64,000 bases of DNA from Phaeosaccion multiseriatum. Its lineage: Eukaryota > Ochrophyta, other classes. The translations under genes and the position numbers were made by a program. Positions 1 to 11,600 of this stretch are shown one piece after another. The first letter of the stretch is position 1; each line of letters begins with the position of its first letter. The stretch lies in contig OZ218950.1 in NCBI GenBank assembly GCA_965112735.1, forward strand, positions 4,526,001-4,590,000, written 5' to 3'. Below the pieces are notes generated by a model. It was not told the origin of the DNA, searched no databases, and saw only the letters and a list, made by a program, of their open reading frames with translations.

Positions 1-860
1 GTGTCAGGGATGGTAAAAAAGAAGAAAAAGTGAACAACTTGAACCCTTCCCAGCATCTGTGAGTGGTGCCCCTCCCCTCATGTTCACACAACGCAACGCA
101 GCGCATCGCTCCCCTTCCCCTCCCCCTCCCCTTCCCCTCCCACTCCCCCTCTTCCGCCCCCATACTCTCGCTCTGGCACCGTTCTGCGCAATAATTCATT
201 CCCCACCCCCCTGACCCCCCCCCTCCCTCCTATGCCTACTTCTCTAAAACCCTTCCCCGCCCCGCCCCTTCCAATCTACCGTTCTCTCTCCTCTCCTTTG
301 CTCTGTGACTCACTGATTTGCGATGTGAACGATCGACTTCCCCTCCGATACGCTTGCCTTTCTGACCCCCACTTTTCTAGCTCCTCCTCCCCTACGCTCC
401 TTCCTCCACTCCTGCCCTACCTCTTCTTACCCCTCCCGCCCTCCGTACCACCTCCTTCTGCGAGGGAGCAAGCAATAACGAACTGATAGGCAACGATACT
501 GCCGTTTCGTCACCTCGACAAAAAAGGGTTCAAAGCTGCACTTCGACCCCGTTTTCCCTCCTTCCCCTTTTCCGGCCTTTTCCCCAGTGGCTATGCCCCG
601 ACTCGCCAACCTCTTCCCTCTCCCACCAGCAGTACCACAGTAGTGGCGATGGATAGTACAGGGTTGGTTCATCGCCCCCTTCCCCCCTCCTCACCCGCCT
701 ACTCGCCTCGCTCTCACCTCTCGCTGGCCCGCTCAGGAGCTTGGAGCGTGTGGGCCACAAACACTCCTTGACCCTCAGCCCTACCCCAGCGGCGAACTCG
801 GCGAAGTTCTCCCCACCACCACCACCACCGCTGCCCCCACTGCATTCACTGCATGCCTCA
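1..860. other. Pyrimidine-rich region, no gene seen
   Basis: This stretch is dominated by C/T-rich simple sequence on the + strand. No frame shows a recognisable domain, a codon-like pattern or a phase-consistent exon. It lies downstream of the homeobox gene, which is transcribed leftwards and stops at 861, so part of it should be that gene's 3' UTR. The short open frames here are low-complexity and were not called. Confidence 0.5.
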
Positions 861-1245
861 TCATGAGACGACGGACGACATGAGGGAGTCCTCGTCGCTT
901 GTAGGAGCAGCGCCCCAATGCTGACTTCGTAATCCTTCCACGCGTCGTCCTCCTTCTTCTCCTTCTTCTCCGCCTTCTCCTCCTTCTCCTCCTGACCCCT
1001 CCTCCCCTCCACCACCACCACTGCCGCTGCTGTTGCTCTCGACGACTACTGCTGCTGCCGGTGCTCCCGCCTCCAGCGCCATCGAAGTTGAAGAAGAGGA
1101 AGGAGAGAATGATAGGGCCGGTGTTGGAGCGGGTGGGGACGGCGAGCGAGAGAGCAACAAAGAGGTAAACGATCCTTCGCTGCGGGGGCCCAACCCGCGG
1201 CCTCCTCCCTCGGACATTGGCATTGCCGCTTGCGATGCGTCTCCG

Positions 1246-1283
<38 letters not shown>

Positions 1284-2140
1284 ACTCAGCCCCGCCTCAC
1301 CAAGTGTAGACGCCTCGGCGAAGAGAGTCAAGGACAGATCCTGGGGCACCACCATGGCGGAGGGGGACGAGGAGGAGGGGCTCGCAAGCCGCGATACCAT
1401 CCCCTGCTGCTGCTGCTGCTGCTGCTGCAAGGGGGAGACAGGAGGCTGCTGCGAAGGCGCGCCCGACGAGGCAGTGGTGCACTGCAATTGCCACGACCCA
1501 TCATCAGACCGACGGTACTGATGGGCTAAGTGCGGGGACTGCTGCAGAAGCGGTCGGCCTTGAAGCAGTGCTTCCGCCCGAGCCCGAGACGAGCGCGTCG
1601 AGACTCCTCCCGCCGCACCACCACTGTTCGTGCCACTGTCGCTGAAGAAGCTTCTGTCACGGCTGCCGGTGCCGCTGCTGCGGCCACTGCCTCTGCTGCT
1701 GGTTGTGGTGGGGTTCATCATCCTGGCTCTCTTTGGTGGTGGTGGAGGAGGAGGAGTTCCCTGAGTCGGGTCACCGTCGCCGCATGACTGCTGCTGCTGC
1801 GTTTGCTGCTGTTCCTGTCGCTGAGACGATGGCGATAACGACGACGGCATGAAGTGGCTGTACGACAGCGGGGGCACCACGCGGTCAAGGGCCATCCTAC
1901 CCCCCATCCCGGGGCAGGAGGAGGCGAGGCGTCTCTCCTCCTGCTGCTCCTGCTGCTGCTGCTGCTGATGATGATGCTGTTGGTACTGCTGAGTGGCCCT
2001 CCGCGCCCCCCGCCCCCCCGGGGAGAGGCCTGGCAGTTCCGGCAGGATCTTCACCGGGGCGAGGGGTGATGAGGAGGAGGACGATGGTAAGAGGAGAGTC
2101 TCCGCATCGCCGGAGCTTCGACTACGGTGCTGCATTGAGC

Positions 2141-2174
<34 letters not shown>

Positions 2175-5100
2175 GGCAGTGCTGCGAGCCCGCTCTTGCT
2201 GCTTCGCTTCACGCTGCTGCTGTCGGGTGAAGGTCGCCCCTCCTCCTCCTCCGTTATCCGCGACGACTGTGGAGGGCGGAGAGATGCTTGAGCCCCCACT
2301 ACGTGCTCTGCTACTGCTCCTGGAGCTGCCGCTGTTGCTGGAGGAGGAGGCAGAGGCTGCTCTTCCTCTGCCGGCTGCCACATTTGATGTCTTCTTACCA
2401 CCCTTCTTGCTGCTGCTGCTCTTGTTGCCTCTGCCGATCAAACCAAAAGTCCTCTTGCCTCCCGACCCACCCGATGCGAGGCCTGTCTGCGCTGGCTTCT
2501 CAGACCCCAGAACGCAGTGCTCGAAGAAGCCCTTGGGTGCGCGGCTCTTCTTCTTGATGACAGGTGTCCAGTGCCTCTTGCGCTTGTTGGTGAACCAGTT
2601 GCTAACCTGACTGAACGAGAGCCCCGTCTCGTCCGCGAGCTTGTGCTTCTGCTCCTTGTTGGGGTAAGGGAACTCTTTGTGGCCCACGAACCAATTCATG
2701 AGGATCTTGAGCGTGCCTTCGCTGTAGCGAGCACAGGATGGGCTCCCGCCCCCCTCCTCTGAGTCCTGCCCCTCACCAGGGAAACCAGCAGCAAGAGGAG
2801 GAGGAGTACGTGCGCCGTTGTCGTCGTTGACGTTGTGGTGATACATGTGGGTGTCGGGCTGTGGCTGGCCCTGCTGAACGCGCGCGGCCTCGTCGCCCTC
2901 CCCCCACTCCTCATGCTGCTGACGTACCATCCGCCGCGGGTACCCTGCTGCCCCGCCTCCTCCCCCCCCTCCTCCTCCACGGCCCTCCTGCTCGAGGAGC
3001 ATCATGTCCTGACGTGGGGAGCCGAGATGCTCGCCACCGTCGAAGGAGCCACCCGCCCGTCGGAGTCGTTGGTACTGCATCCTCTGTCCCCGTCCCCGTC
3101 CTTGCGCCTGTCCCCGTCCCTGTCCCTGTCTCGACGCCCTTCCACTCGGAGAGGACGAGAGCCCGGGAAGACCCACCGGGGCACCTAGCTGCTCAGCCAG
3201 CTCCGCCGTCGCGGCGTTGGTGCTGTTGGTGTTGCTGTTGTTGTTGTTGTTGTTGTTTGCAGTGGCATCGTTGTCGTAGGCAGCAGCAGTAGCTGCAGTC
3301 CCCCTTCGGATTCTGTGTCGCTGCTGCTGTCGCTCTGCGCGTGGTGTGCTCCTCCTCATCTGAGGGGAGGTGGCCATGCCGTCCAAGGTCGAGGGGCCTC
3401 TATCGCCACCTGCTGAAGAAGGCGAAGATGTCGCAGCAAACCCCATTCCCCTCCCTGCCGCTTCCCATGCCTTCAAACTCTCCGCCGATAAGCCCTCCAT
3501 CGATCCACGCCTCCTTTCACCACCACCACCACCACCACCACCACCACCACCACCACCACTGGCACCGCCCGCAGGGAAACCACCACCACCGCCGCCACCC
3601 CCCGCTCCCCCATGCTGCTGCTGGTTTCCCGGTGCGAAGGATAGCCCCCCAGCAGGCCGCCCTGCTCCTGCTCCGAGCATCCCCTCCCTCTCCCCTGCCC
3701 CCCCTGCCTCTCCTCCCCCACTCATGGCGAGCAGTGCCGACAAGCTGAAGGAATCATTGCTAAACAGTCCTTCCCCTCCTGTTGTTCCTCCTGCCCCTCG
3801 TCCTGCCAGCGCTCCTGCTACTCCTCCTACTCCGCCTCCACCCCCGTTGCTATTGGCAGCCGCAGTAGCAGCCGCAGAAGCAGCAGCAGCGACTGGTACC
3901 CCCTCGGCGTCCCAAGCGGAGTCATCCTCGAGGATATCATCGAAGGCTCTGCAGAAGGCCTCCTCGGCGAGATTGATCTTCGCCAATTCGCCCGCCTTGG
4001 CCTCCAGCACCACGATGGCACTCTGCAGAATGTCGGACAGCGCTGAGGAGGAGGAGGAGGAGGAGGAGGAGGAGGAGGAGGAGGAGCAGACGAGTGAAGC
4101 GTGGGCGTGGGCGTGGGTTAGGGTGTGGTCGTGGGCGTGGGCGTGGGCGAGCGAGCGAGCAAGCAAGCAACAATCAATCAAGGAACGAAGCAAGCAAGCA
4201 AGGAAGGAAGGAAATCGAGAAAAGCCCTTCACGAGGAAAGCCAAGGTAACGAAAGCTCACCCAGCTGCAGCATCACTCACTTCCCATCCTTTTCCCGCCC
4301 CACCAGCCCCCCGCTAGCTACCCGTCTAAAAAACAAAAAATTCAAAGCTGCAAGAAAGAACCCGCGGCCGGCCCGTTGCTCAGCGTCATCTCAGCTCATC
4401 CTCGCGCTCGCTACTCGTCATCACAGTCTCCTTCGCAGCTGTCCTACCCAGTTATGTGGACAGAACTCGTCACTCCTCACCTTCATCTTCTTTGGCTGTG
4501 CGTCCACTGACGTTGCCCATGATGTCGTCATTCCAACCGCCGCTGCCGCTGCCGGTGGCGGTGGCGGTAGTAGCGTGCTGTCGCCGTGCCGCTGCTGCTG
4601 CTCCTGCTCCTGCTACAGGCAATGGTGCATTGTCAGCGGCCGCTGCCCCTCCTGCCCCGCATGTCAGGGCGTCGTTTTCTTCGTCGGTCGTGCTCCCCGT
4701 GTCGATGAAGTTGGTGGCCCGCATGCTCATGCCAGTGCTTACGCCCACACCACTGCTGGTGCTGCTCCTAGTAATGTTGCTGCTACTACCAGTGATGCCC
4801 TCGCCCCCGACCGTGGCAAGGCCTTGATCGCCGCCCCCTCCTCCGTCGCCACCGCTGACACTCTCCATCGCCGCCCCCGCCCCCACCCCCATTCCGGCTA
4901 CCGCCCCCTCCGCTCGTCTCCCCCTCGCTCTTGCGAAGTCTTGCGCCGCTCGTACAGCAGCGGCAGCGGCAGCTGCGGCAGCGGTGGCGGCGACGGTGGG
5001 CGTTTCTCCGCTTCGAGCCCCCTCCTCCTTCCTCTTTTGCGCCCCTCCGTCCGCGCCGACAAGAGTACTGCCCCCCCCCACCTCTCCCGCCCTCCTTCGC

Positions 5101-5642
5101 CCCCCTCCGCTCCCTCCGACAATACCGCTCATCCCCTGCTCCCCTCCCGCCGCGACAGGAGGATCCCGCTCATCCGCGGCCCCTCCCGCGCTCACTACAA
5201 CGGCCTCTCTCACCTTCCTCACCGCCCCTGCTGCGCGCTCGTGGTCGATGACATTCGACCGCAAGTTCAGCAGAAGCTCCGAGGGATCATCGAAGGATGG
5301 TCTATCCTCGAGCCGTGATGGTGGGCCCGTCTCCGCCTGCGCCTCCGCCGCCGCCTCCTCCTCCTCCGCGTGCTGCCGCTGCTGCTTCTGCGGCAGGTCC
5401 TGGTACCCTGCTAGGGGCCCACCAGGATCCTTCACGGGCGACGGAGAAGTGTCCGAGAAGGAGGAGGAGGAGGAGGGCCTAGGAGTAGCGGATGACGAGG
5501 AGGATATGGAGGCGGGGGAGGAAGAGGGGGAGGTGCTCTCGGGTACGACCTGGCAGGCTTCCTCGGGCTCCGCTGCCTGCTGACGATCAGGATGGTACGA
5601 GGGGGGCGCAGCAGGCAGCGGGCGGGTAGTTGAGAGGCCAAG
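861..5642 (-). CDS. TALE-class homeodomain transcription factor (two exons seen, 5' end unresolved)
   Basis: This is a nuclear DNA-binding protein. The homeodomain lies at about 2735-2545. It has the three-residue TALE loop (GHKEFPYPN) between helices 1 and 2 and a recognition helix reading VSNWFTNKRKRHW. Exon 2 is 4042-861. Exon 1 is at least 5132-4481, and its frame stays open up to a TGA at 5645-5643. The intron 4480-4043 has donor AAG|GTGAGG and acceptor CTCAG|CG, phase 1 on both sides, and joins KEDE to ALSDILQ. The rest is low complexity: poly-Ser, poly-Gly, poly-Gln, Asn and Ala runs coded by triplet repeats. The first in-frame ATG of exon 1 is at 5132, but the frame upstream looks coding (PSFDDPSELLLNLRSNV), so an additional 5' exon is likely. 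In brown algae, TALE factors (ORO, SAM) control the haploid-to-diploid switch; a similar role here is only inference. Confidence 0.85.
4043..4480 (-). other. Intron of the homeobox gene whose polypyrimidine tract is a (CTC)n microsatellite
   Basis: The acceptor is the end of a CTCCTC...CTCAG triplet run (plus-strand GAG repeats, 4044-4085). The donor is GTGAGGAGT. The same triplets are open in the downstream frame and would read as a poly-serine run if the intron were retained. Confidence 0.75.
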
Positions 5643-6693
5643 TCAGAGCAAGAGGCGTACATCAGCGCACTGCTTCAAGTGTGACAAACAATGGGCTTTC
5701 AATACAAGGCGGATGGGCGTCTCCATCAACCTGCATAAACTAGTTGTCGAGTAAGGGACACAGCAGCGCAGCAGCAGCAGCGCCACAGCGCCCGTCGAGG
5801 ATCAGCCACACCAAGGTTTTCGCTCTCTTGTCATGCTCAAAGCCCCTTGACTAGACTCTCCCTACTCTCCCTTCTCCCTTGTAGGAGGGGAAGAGCTCAT
5901 TAACTCTCGTCTACGCACGCACCTCCGTCAAGTGGGGGATTGACGGCTCCCCTGCGACGCGCTCTGGACACCGCCTCAGAGTCGAGACCATGGGAACCGC
6001 GCCGGCGCTGCTGGGCTTCCGCTGTAAGGGTGTGGAAGCCGCCACACTGAGGGCGCGGATCTTTGAGGTTGAGCTTTTTTCGTTGGAGCAAATCTCCTCC
6101 ACATACGCAGCAGACCCTGAACTAAACAACAAGTCGCTTTCAAACAGAGAGCTATGAGTGGTGCCCGCCCCCCCCCCCTCCGTAGCAGCGTAGCCCTCCT
6201 TAGCGTAGGATGACGATGTGTCAGATCAATTCTAACCCAAAGGGCTCTTGCCTACGGAGGCCTCCATAAGAAAATAGAGGCATACGGTGCCTTTTTGGTC
6301 CCCCTCCCACCTTTGTCAGTCGCGCCTCAATCTCGTCCTGACGCTGCTCGAATGGGTGCAAGGCGGCGGCGGGGCGTTGTGGGCCGTTTGCCCCTCGCCT
6401 CCCGACCTCCTCAACGAAACCTATTCCGTTTTTTGGGGGTCGGGCGGCGAGGGGGAGTGCTCTTGCAGAAATGCTGACAAGCAGGGAAGGGAAAAAGCGA
6501 TGAAAGCCGAAAGACTATGTGTCGATAGGCGTCTCAAAGAGCTACACGAAGAGCTATAGCGCTTCTCCCAGCGTCATTTTGCGGAGTTCGTGCAAAAAAT
6601 TTATTGGGGGCGATTTGGGCGATTCTTACGCAAATCGAATGTTAAAACAAGGTGGGAGAACTTAGAAGAAGTAGTAGTAGCAGTATTAGGTTC
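5643..6693. other. Intergenic region between the homeobox 5' end and the PDE6D-like 3' end
   Basis: Both flanking genes point left, so this should hold the homeobox promoter (possibly a missing first exon) and the 3' UTR of the PDE6D-like gene. The open frames near 5900-6132 (-) and 6287-6559 (+) show no family motif. No RNA gene was recognised. Confidence 0.4.
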
Positions 6694-8094
6694 TCATATA
6701 TAGTATATGCGAACTAGTGTTTTGCACAGCAGCAGGTTGGCGTCGAAGAAGCCCGTCTCGATGGTGACCTCTCCGCTCAGCTCACTCGCGGACATCATCT
6801 CTTCCTTGTCCGCCGCCTCGATCGTCTGCTGCCACGAGTTTGTGCTTCCTGGAATCACGAACCCAAAGGTGAAGAACCACTCTGGTAGGAGGGGGCGAGG
6901 GGGAGGTAGAAGGGACGGGGGGGAATGTGTCACAAAATGGATTCGAGACAAAAGTCGCCGTGCACAGGGAAGGAGAGAAGGAAGGAGCAGCAGCGTATAG
7001 ACACACGAAGGGCGGGGAGGGGCCGACGCTTGCCTAGAAAAGGAAAAGGACTCAACGGTGAGCGAGCAGCATGTGCGTCCGGGCTTGCTGCAGCAGCAAG
7101 CGGCAGCTCAGAGCGCTCGTGGAAAACACACGTCTTCAGAAAGGACCCTTCGCTGACAAGTAGAAGTACATGCTGCAGCGACTAGTTGCTTGGGTACCAC
7201 ACCGACTAGTTGCTTGTGTACCACACCAGCGTCATTTCTTGAGTTCTTGGGCAAACTCTCTCCTCACCGGGGCCTCCATGGTCCTTCTCGACGCGCCCTC
7301 TTCGTTACAGATGCACTGCTGTGAAGCGCGAAGCCTAAAAACCCTCTTACCCTCACACCAACACGCAACAGACAGACAGCAGCAGCTGCGACCTCAACAC
7401 CTTGCCCTCACTTACCCTCGAGGCACGCGCCCTTGAAAAAAATTCTTTGCTCGAGGCGAAAGTTCTGTATCTCGCTCTCGCTGGTGAAGTTGATCTCTCT
7501 AGACACAGATCTGCACCTCAGTATCTCCTTCGGCACGCTAGCCTTCATCTCCTCACTGAAGAGCTTGTCCCCCCTGAACAATAAGTAGCGCAGACGAAGG
7601 AGAGGACAGTTGGAGAAAGGGGAAGGGAAAGTGGTTAGCGTTGTTCACCCAGTACGAGTGCTTTTTAACGCTATGAGTGACTTGACGCACCAGCTTGGCG
7701 ACTGCCACATGAGTTTGCCGTTGGAAGCATCCCGCATGTCCATCCAGTTTCTGGATAAAGAGGGTTACAGCAGCAGCATGGAGGGAGGAGGAGGGGTGAG
7801 GGAAAGCATCTTCGGAGTGAAAGAGCCATACGGGGGGGGAAGACGCCCAGCGGTAGCGGCAGCAGTAGCTGCAGACTCGACCCTTGGAAGGCTACCCCTT
7901 CCACCCACTTACATCCGGAATCCCTCTACTGTTCGCCTCGCCACTGGGTCGGCCGACACTTGCACGACACCCTCATTTCCTTTGCACAGCGCGGCTCGGA
8001 ACTCACGCTCCACCTCCTCGTCGCTGTCCTCATCTGCGGTGCACTCCTTCTTCGAGCATATTGTATCGTCGTCGTAACTCCCCTTCGCTTCCAT
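6694..8094 (-). CDS. PDE6D: PDE6D (PrBP/delta) orthologue, four exons
   Basis: This is a GDI-like solubilising factor that binds prenylated small GTPases and other lipidated cargo and is released by ARL2/ARL3 GTPases. Exons are 8094-7913, 7750-7691, 7573-7416 and 6881-6694. Splice phases 2, 2 and 1 agree, giving 195 residues. Diagnostic strings of the beta-sandwich family are GFRINWMDMRDA, FRLEQRIFFKG, EWFFTFGFVIPGSTNSWQ, and the end KTLVRIYYI. Donors are GTAAGT, GTGCGT and GTAAGT; acceptors are CAG. The animal protein is about 150 residues; the extra 45 or so here are an acidic N-terminal extension. In animals the cargo is largely ciliary, so its presence fits a lineage with flagellated zoospores. 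The ATG at 8094 is the first in the exon that keeps the frame. Confidence 0.95.
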
Positions 8095-8460
8095 CCTCCC
8101 ACTGGGGGGCGATCCTACGGGTCTTTGGCTCAATGTTTGTGGAGGGGTTTGAGATCGATCGATTAGGGGAGATGAGGAATTCCCCGCGTGGAGTGCCATC
8201 TTGGCAAAAACGTTGTGACTTTTGAATCGACTTTTACCGCCCCTTTTCTTTGGGGTCGGCCGATTGGGGGGTAATGTCGACCCATGAATGACGCGACGCG
8301 CTATCCGCTATCCGCTATCGCCGGCGCCAGCCGGCGTGCTATGCTATCGCCAGCGTCAGCCGGCTTTGGGGGGGGGGGGGGGGGCGTGCTATCCGCTATC
8401 GCCGGCGCCAGCCGATCCGCTATCCGCTATCGGGCCGTCCTCCGGGTTATATTACATCTG

Positions 8461-8493
<33 letters not shown>

Positions 8494-8616
8494 ATGTGCT
8501 AGCGCGACTTCAGTCTCTCTCTTGGCTGTTGCTCTGGCTCGCCCCGCTCGTCTGTCGAGCCTCCTGAGGAGGCAGCTGTACCTGCTACTACCTGCTACCC
8601 TTGCCCTTGCTAGCTA
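8095..8616. other. Intergenic region with GC-rich repeats
   Basis: This lies between the PDE6D-like start and the transporter stop, both leftward, so it should contain the PDE6D promoter. It holds a run of 17 G (8368-8384), three copies of a roughly 29-bp CGCTATCGCCGGCGCCAGCC-type unit (8309-8414) and a GT microsatellite (8463-8491). No coding signal was seen. Confidence 0.5.
8290..8435. repeat. Three-copy GC-rich repeat with internal palindromes and a G17 run
   Basis: Units begin near 8309, 8336 and 8386. Each contains GCTATCGCC(G/A)GCG(C/T)CAGCCG, and two carry the palindrome CCGGCGCCAG. A homopolymer of 17 G separates copies 2 and 3. Confidence 0.7.
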
Positions 8617-11600
8617 TCAAGCGAAATCCACCATGGGCTCGGTTAAGCTGTTTGACGCAGCAGCAGGAGTCCGAAGGGAAGCACCAGCGCTCTGGCCACC
8701 ACCACCACTTCGCACCGCCACACGCTGCTGCTGCTGCTGCTGCCGCAGCAGTGCTTGACCGAGCCCGTCCATGCCATCGCCGTCACCGTCAGTGCTCCCC
8801 CCTCCATCACCATCACACCCACCACCGCCAGTAGCAACACCCCCCACCGCACCACCAGGCCTGCTGGGGATAGAGTGAGGAGCGTCCACTAGCCTCAGCT
8901 CATCCTCGCCCAAGACGAAGTACCGCGTCAGCACCAACCCCAGGCCCGAGAGCAATGCGCACATGAGTAGCAGCGTGCTAATGCCGGCGTTGTGAGCGAT
9001 GGAGGGGAAGATGAATCCGGCGAGGACGGCTCCCGCCTTGCCCGCGGCGAGCGAGAGCCCCCCCAGGGAGGAGCGGTATTCGCGGGGGTAGGTCACCACG
9101 GTCAGAGTCACGTACGAAGTGTTGGGTCCCAGCGCTGAGAAGAAGTAGAAGCTGAACAAGAGAAATAGAAGGAGCGAGCGATTACGTGTACGTGTACGTG
9201 CGTACGCGCGTGCGTGGAGTGAGATCAGAGTGAACGGGAACCCCGAGAGGTGTTGGATGAGGCGAGTGAATATATGCATGCCTCCTTGAGGGGAAGCGAT
9301 GAGCGAAGGCGGGTCTTGCCCGCCAATGGTCACATGAAGGAGAGACATCGCATAAGCAAGAGAAAGGCCCTCTTCTCGACCACTCCCTCACATAGCACAC
9401 ACGGCTCTTCTCGCAATCCCGCATCCCATGCTATCAGAGCGGGTATGTGTGTGCGTGTGTGTGCGCGCGCGTGTGTGTGTGCGCGTGTGCGTGTGAGTGT
9501 TTTAGTGTGAGAGTGAGGGTGGGTGCAGAGATGTGCGGATGTGTGTGTGTGCGTGTGTGTGTGAAGAGAAAGAAAAGACGCGCGTGGACTCCAAGGGGCG
9601 CGGCGGGTGCATAACCAGCCATGCCCTATCTTCTTCTTTTGTGGCTACCTGCTGTACACGAGGAGAAGAAGCGCCTTGGAGAAGTCTTCCAAGACTGAGT
9701 GAAACAGTCCGAGGACGAGGAAGATGACTGTAGAGCGGTCAGAGGGGAAGAGGGCCGGGGGGGGCGGACCGGACCGGACCGGACCGGACCGGACCGGACA
9801 GGACAGGACAGAACAGGACAGGACAGGAGAGTAAGAGGGGTCCGATCAGGCATCCATCTATCCATCCATTCCAGAGACGGAAAGTGAGCAAGTGTCGCAT
9901 GCTTTGCATCGGAGCTCCACTCTTTGTAGAGCATGAGGTAGCAGTCGTTGTGCAAAGGTCTAAAGGGGGCGCAGGCAGGCAAACCGAGAGCCCTCTTACT
10001 AGTGCAATGTGGCCGGTCTTTGCGGCCCCACCCCACACCGGCACTGCCTCCGAAAGGAAGAGCACCTCCCGGAGAGGGCTCCTGGCGCTGTGTCGTGGAG
10101 CGTGTGTCTCAACTTTCGGCTCTTGCGATACGCGCCTCCCATCCACTACCTCACTGCCTCACTACCTCACTACCTCACTACCTCCCTCTCTCTCTCTCTC
10201 TCTCTCCCTCCCCCGAAGATGCGAGCTCCGTCGTACTCACCTGTCAAGAGGGAGAAGCCTCGCATTTGGATTAACTTGGGGCCTTCAATGTCCATCAAGC
10301 GCTGACAGAGAAAGTAGGCTGTGGTGGAGAGTCCGCGCACAACAGAGCGAGCGAGTACATGGGGTGCGAGGGGGTGCGAGCGAGTAAGTGCATGAGCGGG
10401 TGTAAGGCAGAGTGGCCAGGCATGGGCGCAGGCAGGTAGGCAGGTAGGCAGGCAGGCGAGTAGGCAGGCAAGCAAGCAGACAGGCAGACAGGCAGGCAGG
10501 CAGGCAGGCAGGCGGGCAGGCAGGCGGGCAGGCAAGCAGGCAAGCAGACAGGCAGGCAGACAGGTAGACAGGCCGGCAAGCAGGCAAGCTGGCAGGCATA
10601 CAGGTAGACAGGTAGACAGGTAGACCGGCAGGCAAGCCGACAGGCAGGCAGACAGACAAGCAGACAGGCGAGGATATGCGCGGTCGTACAGGGGCACTCA
10701 TCGCTGATGTGCTTCGCGTCCTGGCTTAGTACTCACTCACCTGGCAACGTCACTCCGTACGTCGTAAGCTCTTGAAACGCCAAGACCAAGACTGACTCGG
10801 ACACGCCGAACACATCGTCCAGCACTTTGCTCTCATACAGAGAGTTACCCCAGTAGATTACGTCTGTGAGCGGGTGGGTAGGCAAGGAAGGGAAGGGCGA
10901 GGTGCTAGAGTGAGCGGGGTGCGGGGGGAGGAGCAATTCTAGTCCCACTGGCCGGCGTGTTCAGGAGCCGAAGCGAGAGATGGCAGTGGCTGGCCAAGAA
11001 GCGGAAACAAGCAAACGGAGCGTGTGCAAGGCCGCGGCAGTAGGGAAGGACGCGAACTGCCCACCATGAGCTACCTTGCTCCATGAGTTTGTGGGTTTGA
11101 CCCTGAACCTTGAGCCTGGGCCTTGGACCCTTACCCTTGACCCCGAGCCTCGGTCCTGACCTCCTTCTTAACCCTGGTCCTTGATCCTGACCCTTACTGG
11201 CGCTGATCTTGACTCGATCTTCGGACAATGCAAAAGCAAGGCGCTGCTACCTGTGCTGCTCGTACTCACCGAAAACGAACGCCGCACCCGCGGTTCCGAT
11301 GAGCAGACTCCTATTCTTCTTGAGAGAAAGGGCGTATCTCAATCCGCGCTGGGGAGGTGCTCTACTGCCGTCGCTGATTCTGCTGCTGTTGCTACTGGTG
11401 GTCGCCTTGGTGGTCGCGCTGGTGCCACCTCCTGGGGACTTGAGCTCCTTGTAATGAGACGACGAGCTCAAAGCTTCTGTTGTGATGTTTCCGCCATTTG
11501 CCTCCTCCCTGCTGCTCCTGCCCCAGTTGAAAGGCAGCCGCGCACACGCTACACTCGCCTTCTCCATGCAGTCTCCCCCTCGGAGCTGCGGGTCAGTGGA

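Noticed and set aside
10285-10701. Leu/Pro/Ala/Cys-rich ORFs on the - strand
   Set aside because: Products of the (GGCA)n intronic repeat. The real exon there is only 10318-10241.
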